A DNA stretch of 15,953 nucleotides, taken from Larix sibirica (taxonomy: Eukaryota > Streptophyta > Pinopsida > Pinales > Pinaceae). The notes beneath the pieces are model-generated. The model did not search any database. It worked only from the letters and a program-made list of their open reading frames with translations, and was not told the DNA's origin. Every line of letters starts with the position of its first letter. Position 1 is the first letter of the stretch. Below, piece by piece: positions 1-9,970 of the stretch. The stretch lies in contig NWUY0304473977.1 in assembly GCA_004151065.3 (NCBI GenBank), positions 1 to 15,953 of the forward strand, in the 5' to 3' direction. The position numbers and the translations under genes were made by a program.

Positions 1-110
1 CTATTGTACTGTCTGTGCTTGAAGAAATAATAAGAGCCTCTCTGTCATAGGTTTTCCCTAGTTGGGGTTTTTCCTGGGCAGTTTTGCCATAAATTTATGT
101 CTGAAATGTG
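1..110 (+). repeat. Possible Copia-like LTR (R/U5) scrap
   Basis: Positions 50..97 read ggttttccct, then ttggggtttttcctgggcag. Paired 'GGTTTTCCC ... GGGGTTTTTCC' blocks are, from memory of the family, common in the R/U5 part of plant Copia and TRIM LTRs. No primer-binding site, matching second LTR or target duplication is visible, and the window edge cuts the region. This is a guess from motif style only. It could also be ordinary intron sequence. Confidence 0.22.
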
Positions 111-612
111 AATTGAAAATGTGTTATCTGCTTAGATTTAATGTGGTAGAGCTTTTCTTTGTGCTTTAGGTTCAAATTCAGATTGTTCATGAGTAATTCT
201 TTATTGTAGCAGCTAGTAAACAAGAATTTAAATATTGAACTGATATCTGTGCATAGCCTAAAGTCTGTTAGAGAAGTGAAATTTCTACAATAAGTGGCTC
301 CAATCTGTCACTGTATACCTACATGCACAAAATGATCATACCTAGTGCTAGAGCCTCTAACCATACAAGGCAAGACAAGGTTATTGCACACAAGGCAAGA
401 CTCTTTTTCCTATCTGGATTTATCATTACCTGATATGTTGCAAAATCAATCAACGAAATTGATAAAAATAGTAATAAATAAATAAAACATAGACACACCC
501 TAGCAAATTATAATGGGGTAACCATGCATATGCAAGCAATGCCTACTTATGGAGAAAAATACCTCTGCATCTGAGCATACCTACTATAAGAAGCATTTAT
601 TTGAAATGTATC

Positions 613-1067
613 AAGAATGAAATTTACATTAATGTCAATGTCTATTGTTTTATACAATTATCAATACAATTAACGGACAAGTATAGCCTTCAGGAAGAAC
701 AACTGATATGTCAAACTCACTTAAAGAACAATAAAAACAAATTAATAAGAAAAGTTCAACAAACATGACCGAGATGGAAAAGTTAATAAATTTAGTAAAA
801 AGTATGGCATTCTTGCATAAGAAATAAATAGTCTCCATTTGACTCACTTAGCCTTTTGAAAACTAGCTTAAAGTTATCAGCATGCATAACAACTACATAT
901 TCAAGGATGAAATCCATATTGATCATCAACTGCCTCCATATTCAGCATCAACATTTCATTGTGCTACAATGCAACTATGGGATTACACTACCGTAGTCAT
1001 ACACCCATGAGAGTAGTAACCAAACCCTAAAATACAGATCATTACAAATGAACTTTTCAACCTACAA
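613..1067. repeat. Diverged tandem duplication, copy 1 (~455 bp)
   Basis: This segment aligns along its length with 1068..1530 at an offset of about 451 nt. Shared landmarks include gtcaaactcactta (710) against gtcaaacccactta (1161), the ttttgaaaact block, cattcaacatcaacattt-type text and a shared aaaccctaaaa. By eye roughly a quarter of positions differ and there are several small indels, so the duplication is old. Neither copy has a convincing reading frame. The two ORFs here (minus 650..847 and plus 1309..1515) fall at unrelated places in the repeat and look like chance. Confidence 0.8.
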
Positions 1068-1530
1068 TGAAGTTTACATGAATTTTATTTCCCATTGTTC
1101 TATAAAACCATCAATGGCAAATTAAACACAAACATGGAAATTGGGAAGAAAAACTGTGATGTCAAACCCACTTAAACAGCAATAACAACAAATTCATACC
1201 AAAACGTCAACAAACATGGCAATGATTGAAAAGTAAAAATACATTTAGCAACATGTATGGCTTTTTGCATAGGAAAGAAAAAGTTGTCTTTTTCACTCAC
1301 TTAGATTTTTGAAAACTTACTTTATGAGAATGCATACCACCTTCGTATTCGAGTATGAAAATCCTTGTTGGTCAACTCCCTCCACATTCAACATCAACAT
1401 TTCAATGTGCTATAATACAAATAAACGATTATACTACCCTAGTCATAAACACATGAGCATTGAGAGTAGTAAGCAAACCCTAAAACCCTACTTAAATATG
1501 GATCACTGCAAATGAGGTATTCCACCTACA
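1068..1530. repeat. Diverged tandem duplication, copy 2 (~455 bp)
   Basis: This is the partner of the preceding copy. It starts with gaagtttacatgaatttta, which matches gaaatttacattaatgtca in copy 1, and ends with cacctacaatcgaac, which matches caacctacaatgaag at the end of copy 1. The end of copy 1 directly abuts the start of copy 2, so the arrangement is head-to-tail. There are no terminal inverted repeats or coding signals that would make it a named transposon. Confidence 0.8.
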
Positions 1531-4500
1531 ATCGAACTTGCTCACTTCCAAGTGGGCATACACTATCTTAATATGCCATTAAGCTTGCTTAAATTATCCA
1601 AGTTTTATCCAACCCAGTTGACTAATAAACACTAAGCAATCATTTTATAATATCTTATTTACTTCAACCTCTAGCTTATAGACATATTCATGCAAAACAC
1701 CACTTGATACATCATATATATTGGACTGATCATTTTTTATCTTAATAGTAAAAAAATGTTTGTCTCTTATGAATGCACCACAACATCCATTAAAATACCC
1801 CGTTGTGACCTTCAAAAACGTTTGTGCTATTACAAGTGTTACGTGGTACCAGTACCAACGCACCTTTAGATGCGGTCATTTGTTTTCATAGCATGCCTAA
1901 TCAATCATTTTCACTTTAGTAAAGGGTACATTTTTCCTAAAATCGTGACAAAGGAGTTCAACAATCAACACCACCAACATTAGGGTACATAAAGGGCTTG
2001 GTGTTGTTTTGATTAAATGCCAATCCCATACACCGTACCTGATAGAATACAATGGCAATGTGTTTACACTCAAACATGCACTGCTTTCTTCAATGGAGAT
2101 TGGAGACTCTGTGCAACTTGTAGACACTACACCCGCTGTCACTTCAACATATGTGCCTCTCGCTTAGGGTTGGTTCATTCCAACTCCAGGGGGGTATCCC
2201 TAAATGTACCTACAACCTGTTAGTTAATTGGACAAATAAAAAAGGGTTATGGCCCACAGGTAAGTAAATTTCTATATCAAATCTCGAATTAGGAGGGAAA
2301 AAACAAAGAAGGCTAGTTTCTTTGAAGGGCTGGTGGGGTCAAAAGTGGGCTAGAACACTCACTCAAAGGGGCATGGAGAATAGGGGCGAGGCTTCCAAGA
2401 TGGAAGAATCTCGCCACAAAACAAGGTGCAGCTTAAATAAATGGGTTTGGGCTAGTGGCAACTTTGCCCTGGTCGCTACGAGGGAGTTAGGGAATGGTTT
2501 TCCCACTGTAAAGGTCTTAAGGGGCTCAGACAGCTTGCTGAAAACCTGCAATTGTTAGTACAGATCAAAGAAGGAAATCTTTACCTCTGCTCATACAAGA
2601 AAGAAATCTCAAACATACTATCCAAAAGATTAAGCACACAGCACGACAGGAAAACACATGTGGATCAAAGGATGGAGTGACTTTATTCAACTATCAAATC
2701 GGGAATTCAGTAAGTGATCTCTGGGATTCCAACCCTTTAAAAGGAAAATCTACTGCTCTTATTGATGTCAATTTACTTAGGAAAATGTGTCCCAGGCCTC
2801 CTTTGACCTAGAAAGTATGCCCTCTGCCCGGTAATACATGCACAAGCTGTTAGGACCCAGTGTGCTAGATCAAAACTATTATTAGATTGTTTTAACTCCA
2901 AATACCTGTATTTGGAGAGCGCACCTGTTTAGGATATTGTTAAATGGCTGCCAATCACTCCAATCTGATTGTCATTGCTGTGTTTTACTCCTGTTCAAGA
3001 GTAGCGCACTTATGGATTAGTCAACCCACACTCATCTGGAAAACAGTTACATATAACAATACTCAACTTTAGACAACTCCTCCTTAATGAGATTAGCAAA
3101 AGTATGCATAGACAAGGGTGCAATTCTCATGACTTGAGAACCAATTTTGTTGCTTTGACTTCCAACTGCAGTCCCAAGTGGTAACACCTCTTACACTTAC
3201 CACAACCAGCAACAACTTAACCCTATTTCCCAGGACGCATGCTTTATACCCCTGTATATATCAGCTGCTGCATGCAATCCTTAAGTCGGTCCTTGTCTGG
3301 ATGACAACTCAAGATTATCTGGATATCCATCTGCTGTTTAAAAATAGCACAGAATATAGGCTACACTTCCTTGCATATATGAAACTTTGAGATGATCTTA
3401 ATACCGATCTGAGTGATGACAAGTGTGCCCTAATCTTCAGTCCACAAGAATCTGTAATACTAGTTAGCAGGGAGTTAACTGCTGTTTAGACAGTTGTGTT
3501 TTAACTATTTGCTTGAACTGAGATCTAACCATAAATGCTAAAGTGATACTTGCTTGTGATAGCTCAGATGCTTGACCCTTAACTGCCAGTTTATATGCCA
3601 TTCTGACGAGAAGACCCAAGATAGAAAATGATAAATGCACCGTCTTTAGATAGCAACTCTTCACTTATTCAGAACTCAACGATACCTACCATTTCATCCT
3701 CTTAACTGCTATAATTAGCTTGTAAAGGCATGTGGTGGGGGCCATTTTATGGTTGAGAATCAAGATAACTACACCTTTTAACTGCTACTTGCATGCATAA
3801 TAACCTCAGATGACAATCCCAAGGTGCGACTTACTTCTATGAAAAGTGTCCCTTGTACGTGAGAACTTCTTGTTTGCATGTGTCACTGTATGCACCATTT
3901 TTTCGAATATAATACACTCCTATATACTAATGCGCTCCCTCCTTTAGAATGCTGGCATAGTTGCTGCTTCAAGAATCTGGTAAACTTGCATGCTACAATC
4001 TCCTTTAGCATTCCCACACAGTTACTGATTTGTTTGCTATATTTTCCCATAATGCAGGTCCAATTATGCCATGAATATGCCTTCCTTCTGCTGGAAATAA
4101 CTCCTCTGTTTGTTGTGGAACAGCACCCAGCTTAAGTCGTGAACCTTCCAGACCCAAACCTTCCTTCTGCATATTATTTGTCCTGGGAGCTATTATCAGA
4201 TCTGAGCTGCATATAGCGCCCTCTAGAGCTTTAAGTAATGCTGTTTTAATCTTCCTTAAAATCTATTGTACAGAGTTTAGTAACAGCCTCTTTCCATACT
4301 CAACAGCCAGCAGGGTTGAGTCAAAAGAGCCCCTCTAGGATTATGCATAACAGCAACATTTCATAAGCGCCTCAGCATATGGTGAGCACCTTTCCAGAGA
4401 CTAATAGTATACACCAAATGTTTATGGCTTCTATTTAGTATTCCTCTTTCAATTTTCCTTTATGATCTTTAATCAAGAACAGAATTTAATAGTGAATCAG

Positions 4501-4649
4501 ATGAATAATCTAATCAATCAGGTGCAATTATATATATCTGGAGTCCTGGCAGTGAGTTAATACATAACCTCATAACTTCAGCATGCCCTCTCTTCGGAAA
4601 ATATCCCAAAGAACACTCAAAACTGTAGCAGAAGGTATAATGACACTCA
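1531..4649. other. Non-coding stretch, no gene recognised
   Basis: I read this stretch on both strands, looking especially for further FF-domain exons of the PRP40 gene on the minus strand, and found none. Short frames such as minus 1897..2142, plus 2017..2223, plus 2322..2558 and plus 3878..4135 have no recognisable domain and no splice context I can support. The octamer ttaactgc recurs four times between 3475 and 3785. A perfect 22-bp palindrome lies at 2896..2917. The most likely reading is intron sequence of the PRP40 gene containing old, unrecognisable repeats. Confidence 0.5.
2896..2917. repeat. Perfect 22-bp palindrome with 2-nt loop
   Basis: CTCCAAATAC, then CT, then GTATTTGGAG: ten-base perfect arms around a two-base centre. 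No flanking target duplication or larger inverted repeat is visible, so I cannot tie it to a transposon. It could form a short hairpin in the intron transcript. Confidence 0.75.
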
Positions 4650-4786
4650 AATACCATGGAACACCCAATACCATCTACTGAAATATCCCCCTTTAAAATT
4701 AAATGTCACTTAAATAATATAACAATTTTAGGCCTACATGACATCAGATAACCATCTGAAATGATCAATTGGAAAGGGAAATCACA
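4650..4786 (-). repeat. Truncated 3' LTR (first 137 nt)
   Basis: The segment is gap-free and about 94 percent identical by eye to 10335..10471, the outer end of the 5' LTR. On the minus strand it begins TGTGATTTCCC, directly after the polypurine tract, as a 3' LTR should. The similarity stops abruptly at aataccatgg (4650); below that, nothing resembles the remaining ~1.9 kb of the 5' LTR. A deletion or another rearrangement removed the rest. Confidence 0.8.
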
Positions 4787-4798
4787 GTCCTCCCTACC
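4787..4798 (-). promoter_or_regulatory. Polypurine tract, preceded by hairpin
   Basis: Minus strand GGTAGGGAGGAC lies immediately before the TGTGAT start of the 3' LTR, the position and purine bias expected for the plus-strand DNA primer of an LTR retrotransposon. Just 5' of it is an inverted repeat, TTGCTTG at 4803..4809 and CAAGCAA at 4814..4820 with a 4-nt loop. Several plant gypsy elements carry a similar stem next to the tract, from memory. Confidence 0.65.
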
Positions 4799-4989
4799 AA
4801 GATTGCTTGCCCTCAAGCAATGCCACCATAACCTGACGCTCCACCGAATGAGCCAGACTGAAACTAGAAATAATACCAGGGTCCCAAACCAACCGGAAAG
4901 AGATGAAGCATTCGCCCCTCGATACATGATCCGGTCGAGTAATGACACAAGAACCCCCCTAAACACTACCGATAAGTAAAGCATCCTAA

Positions 4990-6183
4990 TGTTGCAACTT
5001 GCAACAACTCAAAAAAATCGTTCGACTAGGGAACCAATCTCCTGAAAGCAAAAACTGGTTCTCGCCTCTGCATTAGCTATTGAATTGTCTAGTACTGATA
5101 TCCCAGGGTCCCAAGATAAACTCGGAAATGGACCACTATGATGACGTTGTGCCACCCTAACGATAACCATTAGACTACCATGCCCAGTCTGCATCCCCCG
5201 AAACTCCAAGCTGAAATACCTACAAGGACTGAACCTACTACCATGAATAGTGGCCTACATAGGCATCTAGGTAAAGTCACGACCTGTTAATCCACTGCCA
5301 TACTCGATTTTGAATACCGGAAGAGGAAGTCTATCTCGATCACTAGCAATGACTTTGAGCTGCTCGTGGGCTCTAGACATCTCTTCTCTAGATAACTCTA
5401 TCACATGTGCATCCCCATATTCCGAAGAAATCACTGGGAAGTGCATGAACTTGTGATGCAATCTACCAACACACTCGCACACTCTCGCGCAGAAATGATC
5501 AAAGATTGCATCGATCCTATGAGATGAGTGTGCTCCGACCCACTCTACTTCCAAGTTGTATATTCCCCCATATCTCCCCCTACATCGTTCGGGAATCCCA
5601 TCTTTGCGAACCTCTCTAAGACCTGCCTGGATGATGTGAAACACTCTCTACTCCTAGCATTAATATGCACGGTGCTAACCCAAGAAATCCCCTGACTTTC
5701 TTTAATACGCTAATCAATCATAAGCTACACAAACTCGAAAAACTCCTCAGAAGACCGCTCCTTCAAGCAACCAATCCGAAGCATCTCAAGAGTAAACTCC
5801 AAAAAGCGGAAACTAGCTAGCCATCTCCTCTGTATCGACTCCACTGTCAAACTCATCCTGAATGCCAAAAAAGAAAGCATGTCCTACCATAAAGAAGAAT
5901 CTTCAACCTCTCCTCCTTGACATCCCAAAAATATAGTAGACCAATCACCGTCACAACTCTGTCAATCATCTCTACAATCTGAAGCAACCATCGCTTGGAT
6001 GAATGCTCAAATCCCACCACCAAATAGGAGTTCCACCAAACCCACCTCCTACTAATTGTTGTTGTGCCATGTTGATAATCATCAGAGTCCCAATGAGCCA
6101 AATCCTTGATATACAATCCTTTGCTAGAAACCATGTACCAAGAATCGACTCAAAACTTACTAGTCTGTTCGGCTCTCGCCAAA
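4990..6183 (-). pseudogene. Retroelement 3' internal region, unidentified frames
   Basis: This lies between the integrase scrap and the polypurine tract. The longest open frame is 5267..5644 on the minus strand, 125 codons, starting MFHIIQAGLREVRKDG and ending GSGLTGRDFT. It is hydrophilic and lacks an evident signal peptide or membrane segment. I do not recognise its family. A further frame at 5853..6134 is rich in Trp and hydrophobic residues but matches nothing I can name. In an intact gypsy element this part would hold the integrase core and C-terminus or a third ORF. I cannot find the integrase D,D,E residues here. It may be decayed coding sequence, a non-autonomous filler, or captured DNA. 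Confidence 0.4.
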
Positions 6184-6690
6184 CTACATCGAGAAATCTT
6201 CCACCCCAATCACTATCAATGTGATCAAGTAACCCAAGGTCCCAAGGGGTCGAAGCACCAACCTGGAGAATAGCTCCACCACCTCCAATGCCTCATACCC
6301 ATGCAAGTACCGAGAATGTCCTGCCAAACGTGAATCATGCCCAGCCCTCATGATCCTTTCCCTAAGTGAGGACTCGAGGACTAAACATGTGTGATCTCTG
6401 TAGTAGATAATCTCATCCCTTACTCTATCAGCTACAATCTCTGTGAACCGATCCAACAAAGTATGGATCTCCTCCTATGCACATTGTGCACTGATCACAT
6501 GGTCAAAATGAAAGACCTCTGTCATGGCCACCATGCTCCCTGTCTCATCCGACCTGCTCCAGTGGTCTCTCCTATCATGTTGTTACCATGAGGACATCAA
6601 ATAACTTCCTGCAGGGATTGGAAGAGACTAGTGCGTTGGTCAATCCTAATGGTGTGATACAGAAATCATAATGAAAACAGGAAGCAGACC
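6184..6690 (-). pseudogene. pol remnant: RT motif plus integrase zinc-finger half
   Basis: At about 6690..6590 the minus strand encodes FHYDFCITPLGLTNAL, a clear relative of the Ty3/gypsy reverse transcriptase stretch around PFGLTNAP. After a one-frame slip it is followed by FQSLQEV, which also fits that domain. Only about 100 nt further on, the frame 6459..6184 carries LLDRF, then ESSLRERIMRAGHDSRLAGH, the N-terminal part of the integrase HHCC zinc finger with both histidines seven residues apart. The matching Cys-x2-Cys pair is absent downstream. The RT palm with its YxDD residues and all of RNase H should lie between these two parts, so a deletion of over a kilobase is implied. An in-frame TAG also precedes the integrase part. 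Confidence 0.72.
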
Positions 6691-7176
6691 TATGAGTATC
6701 ATGCTCCCTATCCCTCCTCTACTGATATCTTAGACGAAGATCGATCATAGAGGGATATGCTACATCCTGAGGCTCACCCATCCATTTACCAATCCTAGGT
6801 AACCTCAAATCAATGATATGCTCAAAGACTCTGTCAGGAGGTCTCACTGGAGGAAACACTTTGAAGCTCCATTGTACACCACCGTGTGTCCGTGTACTCT
6901 CCTGTACACTACTGCATACAACCATTGAGTATACAGTATGTGCTACTATATCCAACACTCTATTGAAGTCAATTGAGCCTATGTTTCAGTGTGTCTCCAT
7001 ATATGTCATATACCTATCCACCCAATCTATGGATGCATATACTCCCATGCTGGCTGGTCCACAAGGAATATGCTCATCTCTCCTTCGTAGCTAAACTTTG
7101 AGCCTTTAGTGGCCTCTCCAACAGAAGCAGTTCAAGATCAAGTGCATGGTCAAAACTCTCTGTTTCCAAACTCTCC
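6691..7176 (-). pseudogene. Retroelement internal region between gag and RT scraps
   Basis: The minus strand has a short open frame, 6958..6719, containing RVFEHIIDLRLPRIGKWM, and scattered acidic fragments after the gag-like frame. In an intact element, protease and the start of reverse transcriptase would be here. I see no D-[ST]-G protease motif. The segment is too decayed to assign. Confidence 0.35.
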
Positions 7177-8390
7177 TCAAGCACCTATAACTATGTATGC
7201 TCCCCATGCACAACCATCATAGAAGGCTCCTCCATCAAAATCATGCGTGTCACTTACATCCTTCAGCGATATGGCTATCATGTATGACTGATTGGTTGAT
7301 GTTGGGGAAGAAGGATGTACCCAACAAAGCTGCTCAACCTGCATCTCTGATTCATGAAGGGCCTTTTGCGTTCTCTTCAAGGAATCTTGGGTAATATCAA
7401 GCTCACGATAAGCATATCAAGTTCCTCTTCTTTCCTTTGTAGCACACCATGGTACATCTCATAAAGAATGAGAAGGTGATCTTTGTCAAAAAGTAGGTGT
7501 AGGTAGTCAGCTTTCATCACTACCACTACTTCTCTAAGTGCCTGCAAATCTGCAAGGGAAGGTTCTGCTCTTAAACTATCATTTGTCCTTGAATCTCTCC
7601 AACAACAATCTATCACCAATGCATGTCTATCATCAAATTGTTTCATGGCTGTCAGAATTCTTCGCTTACCTTCAATTTCCTTGTCAATTGATCTGGCTCA
7701 TGGAAACAATGCTCTACCAAGTTTTCTTATTTGTTTCAATCCTTGCATTTTCCCAATTAAGCTTCCTCCCTATCTTCCTCCTGAGAAATGAAATCAACCT
7801 CAAAAGGCAACTCATCCCTCACTAAGTCCTCATCATACTTAGGTGCCCCCACACTCAACTCATCATAAGCATCATAACAAGGATAAGATGTTGACTCCTC
7901 AACATGAGTTGATCAAAGGGTTGCATCACGTGTGCTATTGATCTGTCCAACATGTGTGCTGGAGTCATTAGCCTCATAGAATGGCTCTAATGGTGTATCT
8001 ACACTTCTTGTTTGATCTTTCTTCATGCACAAGTCCTCAATATGGCTAGATGCATGCTCCTTCACCTTTCCTCCATGCTTATATCTCTTCCATTTCTACC
8101 TTGTGCTTTTGAAGGAATCATCGTCCTCGTCATACCACTCAAGATGTTTGATGCTGCAAAAATCCTTGAATGACATAACTGCACGGAATTATTTTCCCAA
8201 TGCCAGGTACTCCCTGATGCAGGCAGTGATATCATCATCTTTCTTGACCTTGTTGCCCCTATGCTCCTGTGGGCTGCTCCTCAAGGAATGTTGACAGTCA
8301 TGGCCTGGGCATCCTCTTGCTCCCGGATTGCAGAACACTTTGTCTATGAACAACCTGGTTCCCCATCTTGCCCTCTAACCGTCAATGCCT
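7177..8390 (-). pseudogene. Decayed gag-like, charged coiled-coil reading frame
   Basis: The first ORF of the element starts soon after the primer-binding site. One minus frame runs from about 8300 to 7664, interrupted by stops at 8189..8191, 8096..8098, 7913..7915, 7757..7759, 7736..7738 and 7727..7729. Recognisable stretches include ITACIREYLALGK, AVMSFKDFC, IKHLEWYDEDDDSFKS and KWKRYKHGGKVKEH, then an acidic tail with VRDELPFEVDFISQEED. After a frame slip it continues at 7646..7377 with EVVVVMKADYLHLLFDKD and QRKEEELD, then after another slip at about 7440..7177 with ELDITQDSLKRTQKALHES. The last two form a heptad-like coiled coil. No CCHC zinc knuckle is seen. Position and charge suggest gag; the family is not one I can name. 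Confidence 0.5.
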
Positions 8391-8417
8391 CATGCAATCA
8401 CAGGTTGGCAAGATGGC

Positions 8418-8431
8418 CAACTCTAATACCA
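8418..8431 (-). promoter_or_regulatory. Primer-binding site, initiator-Met-tRNA type
   Basis: Minus strand TGGTATTAGAGTTG. Plant LTR retrotransposons primed by initiator tRNA-Met carry TGGTATCAGAGC, and this site differs by two C-to-T changes. It sits one base inside the inner LTR edge if the LTR ends at 8433, or ten to eleven bases inside if the LTR ends at TGTAATGTCCC (8442). The site fixes the element's orientation as minus. Confidence 0.78.
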
Positions 8432-8770
8432 ATGTAATCAGTGTAATGTCCCTAAGTAGACTAGGCTAGAATTTAGTGTTGGATTGCTATTGTTGGTTGT
8501 GTACTTTTAAGTTTTAACAAACAATTTGAATTACATTGATTTGTAACTTTCATCAAACACTTGCATTCCCATAAAAAAAATTGTCACAAAATTTGCGATC
8601 ATACACAAGATGAGAGAGATAACATTAGATTTTTATTAGGAGATGCATAACAACAATAGTATCTAATGGTTGATATGGAAGCTACACTACACTAAGAACA
8701 CAAACACAATGAACCTGAAATGATGTATGCCAATGTTTGTTGCAACTGCTTCTTCAATTCGGCCTTTGAT

Positions 8771-9370
8771 GATGGCTTAGTGCCCACACAAACCTTCGAT
8801 CTCTCTCTTGATGGATACGGCACTCCTGGCAACTCGACTCAATAAGGGAAATTTGGCCCACACACAACTTGGATCGACCTCAACAAGAGAATTGACTTCA
8901 ACAATCAAGATCAACCTCAACAAGAAGATCTGCCTCCTAGAAGAATGAACTCGACCCCAACTCTGCTCCACAAGAAGGCTTCGTCCCTTAAGAGATTCGA
9001 CCTCCTCCAACAAAATCGGCCTTCACAAGGGTATTGGCCCCATTGGAAATGTTTCGTCCCCTTCCAAAGCCTCGTGCTTCCTCCGAAAGACCCTTACGGC
9101 CCTCCTCCTAAACTCTCAGCCAGTTCCAAGATTACGGCCTTTGCAAGGGGACTGTTTGGCCCTCCAAGCCCCACGATTCTCTAGCTGCCACGCTCCTCCT
9201 CCAAAGCCCACGAACCAACAAGGAAGTAACTCGAACCCCTTGAGAAATTGATTTGAACCTCCTTCAAACAAAGAAAGAGTCTCGGCCCAAGCAAGGAGAT
9301 GACTTCGTCCCTTTGAGAATAGTTTCCCTAGCAAGTCGCCACAAGATAAATCGTCAATAAAGCTCAAATG
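8771..9370. repeat. 600-bp tandem repeat inside LTR, copy 1
   Basis: Landmark cccacacaaaccttcgat at 8783 recurs as cccacacaacccttcgat at 9383, exactly 600 nt later, and the copies stay in register to agataaatcgtcaataaagct. Identity is high (by eye over 90 percent). Differences are mainly single substitutions, such as cgactcaataag against cggctccataag. Internally the copy is made of ~18-nt units resembling atcggcctcaacaagaag. Confidence 0.92.
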
Positions 9371-9970
9371 GATGGCTCAATTCCCACACAACCCTTCGAT
9401 CTCTCTCTTGATGGATACGGCACTCCTGGCAACTCGGCTCCATAAGGGAAATTTGGCCCACACACAACTTGGATCAGCCTCAACAAGAGAATCGACTTCA
9501 ACAATCAAGATCGGCCTCAACAAGAAGATCAGCCTCCTAGAAGAAAGAACCCAACCCCAACTCTACTCCACAAGAAGGTTTCGTCCCTTAAGAGATTCGG
9601 CCTCCTCCAACAAAATCGTCCTTCACAAGGGTATTGGCCCCATTGGAAATGTTTCGTCTCCTTCCAAAGACTCATGCTTCCTCCCAAAGACCCTTATGGC
9701 CCTCCTCCTAAACTCTCGGCCAGCTCCACGATTACGGCCTTTGCAAGGGGACTGTTTGGCCCTCCAAGCCCCACGATTCTCCAGGCGCCACTCACCTCCT
9801 CCAAAGCCCACGAACCAACAAGGAAGTAACTCGAACCCCTTGGGAAAATGATTTCACCCTCCTTCAAACAAAGAAAGAGTCTCAACCCAAGCAAGGAGAT
9901 GACTTCCTCCCATTGAGAATAGTTTCCCAAGCAAATCGCCACAAGATAAATCGTCAATAAAGCTAAAATG
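9371..9970. repeat. 600-bp tandem repeat inside LTR, copy 2
   Basis: This directly follows copy 1, head-to-tail. The shared text ends at taaagctaaaatggatt, after which the LTR continues with further looser versions of the short motif (ttcaacctccataagaga, ttcggcctctacaagtaa) up to about 10080. The duplication therefore copied part of an older, longer array. Confidence 0.92.

Noticed and set aside
2017-2223. Cys-rich plus frame (CATCRHYTRCHFNICASR) as a zinc-binding protein
   Set aside because: It is short, the cysteine spacing matches no zinc-finger family I know, there is no splice context, and an equally long frame lies on the other strand.
7538-8294. Plus-strand frames 7538..7825 and 8025..8294 as genes
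   Set aside because: They are opposite-strand shadows of the decayed gag-like frame, with hydrophobic, compositionally odd translations and no domain.
9372-9851. Plus-strand 159-codon open frame
   Set aside because: It is made of the repeat motif. The equivalent frame in copy 1 (8945..9184) is shorter and interrupted, so the frame is not conserved between copies.
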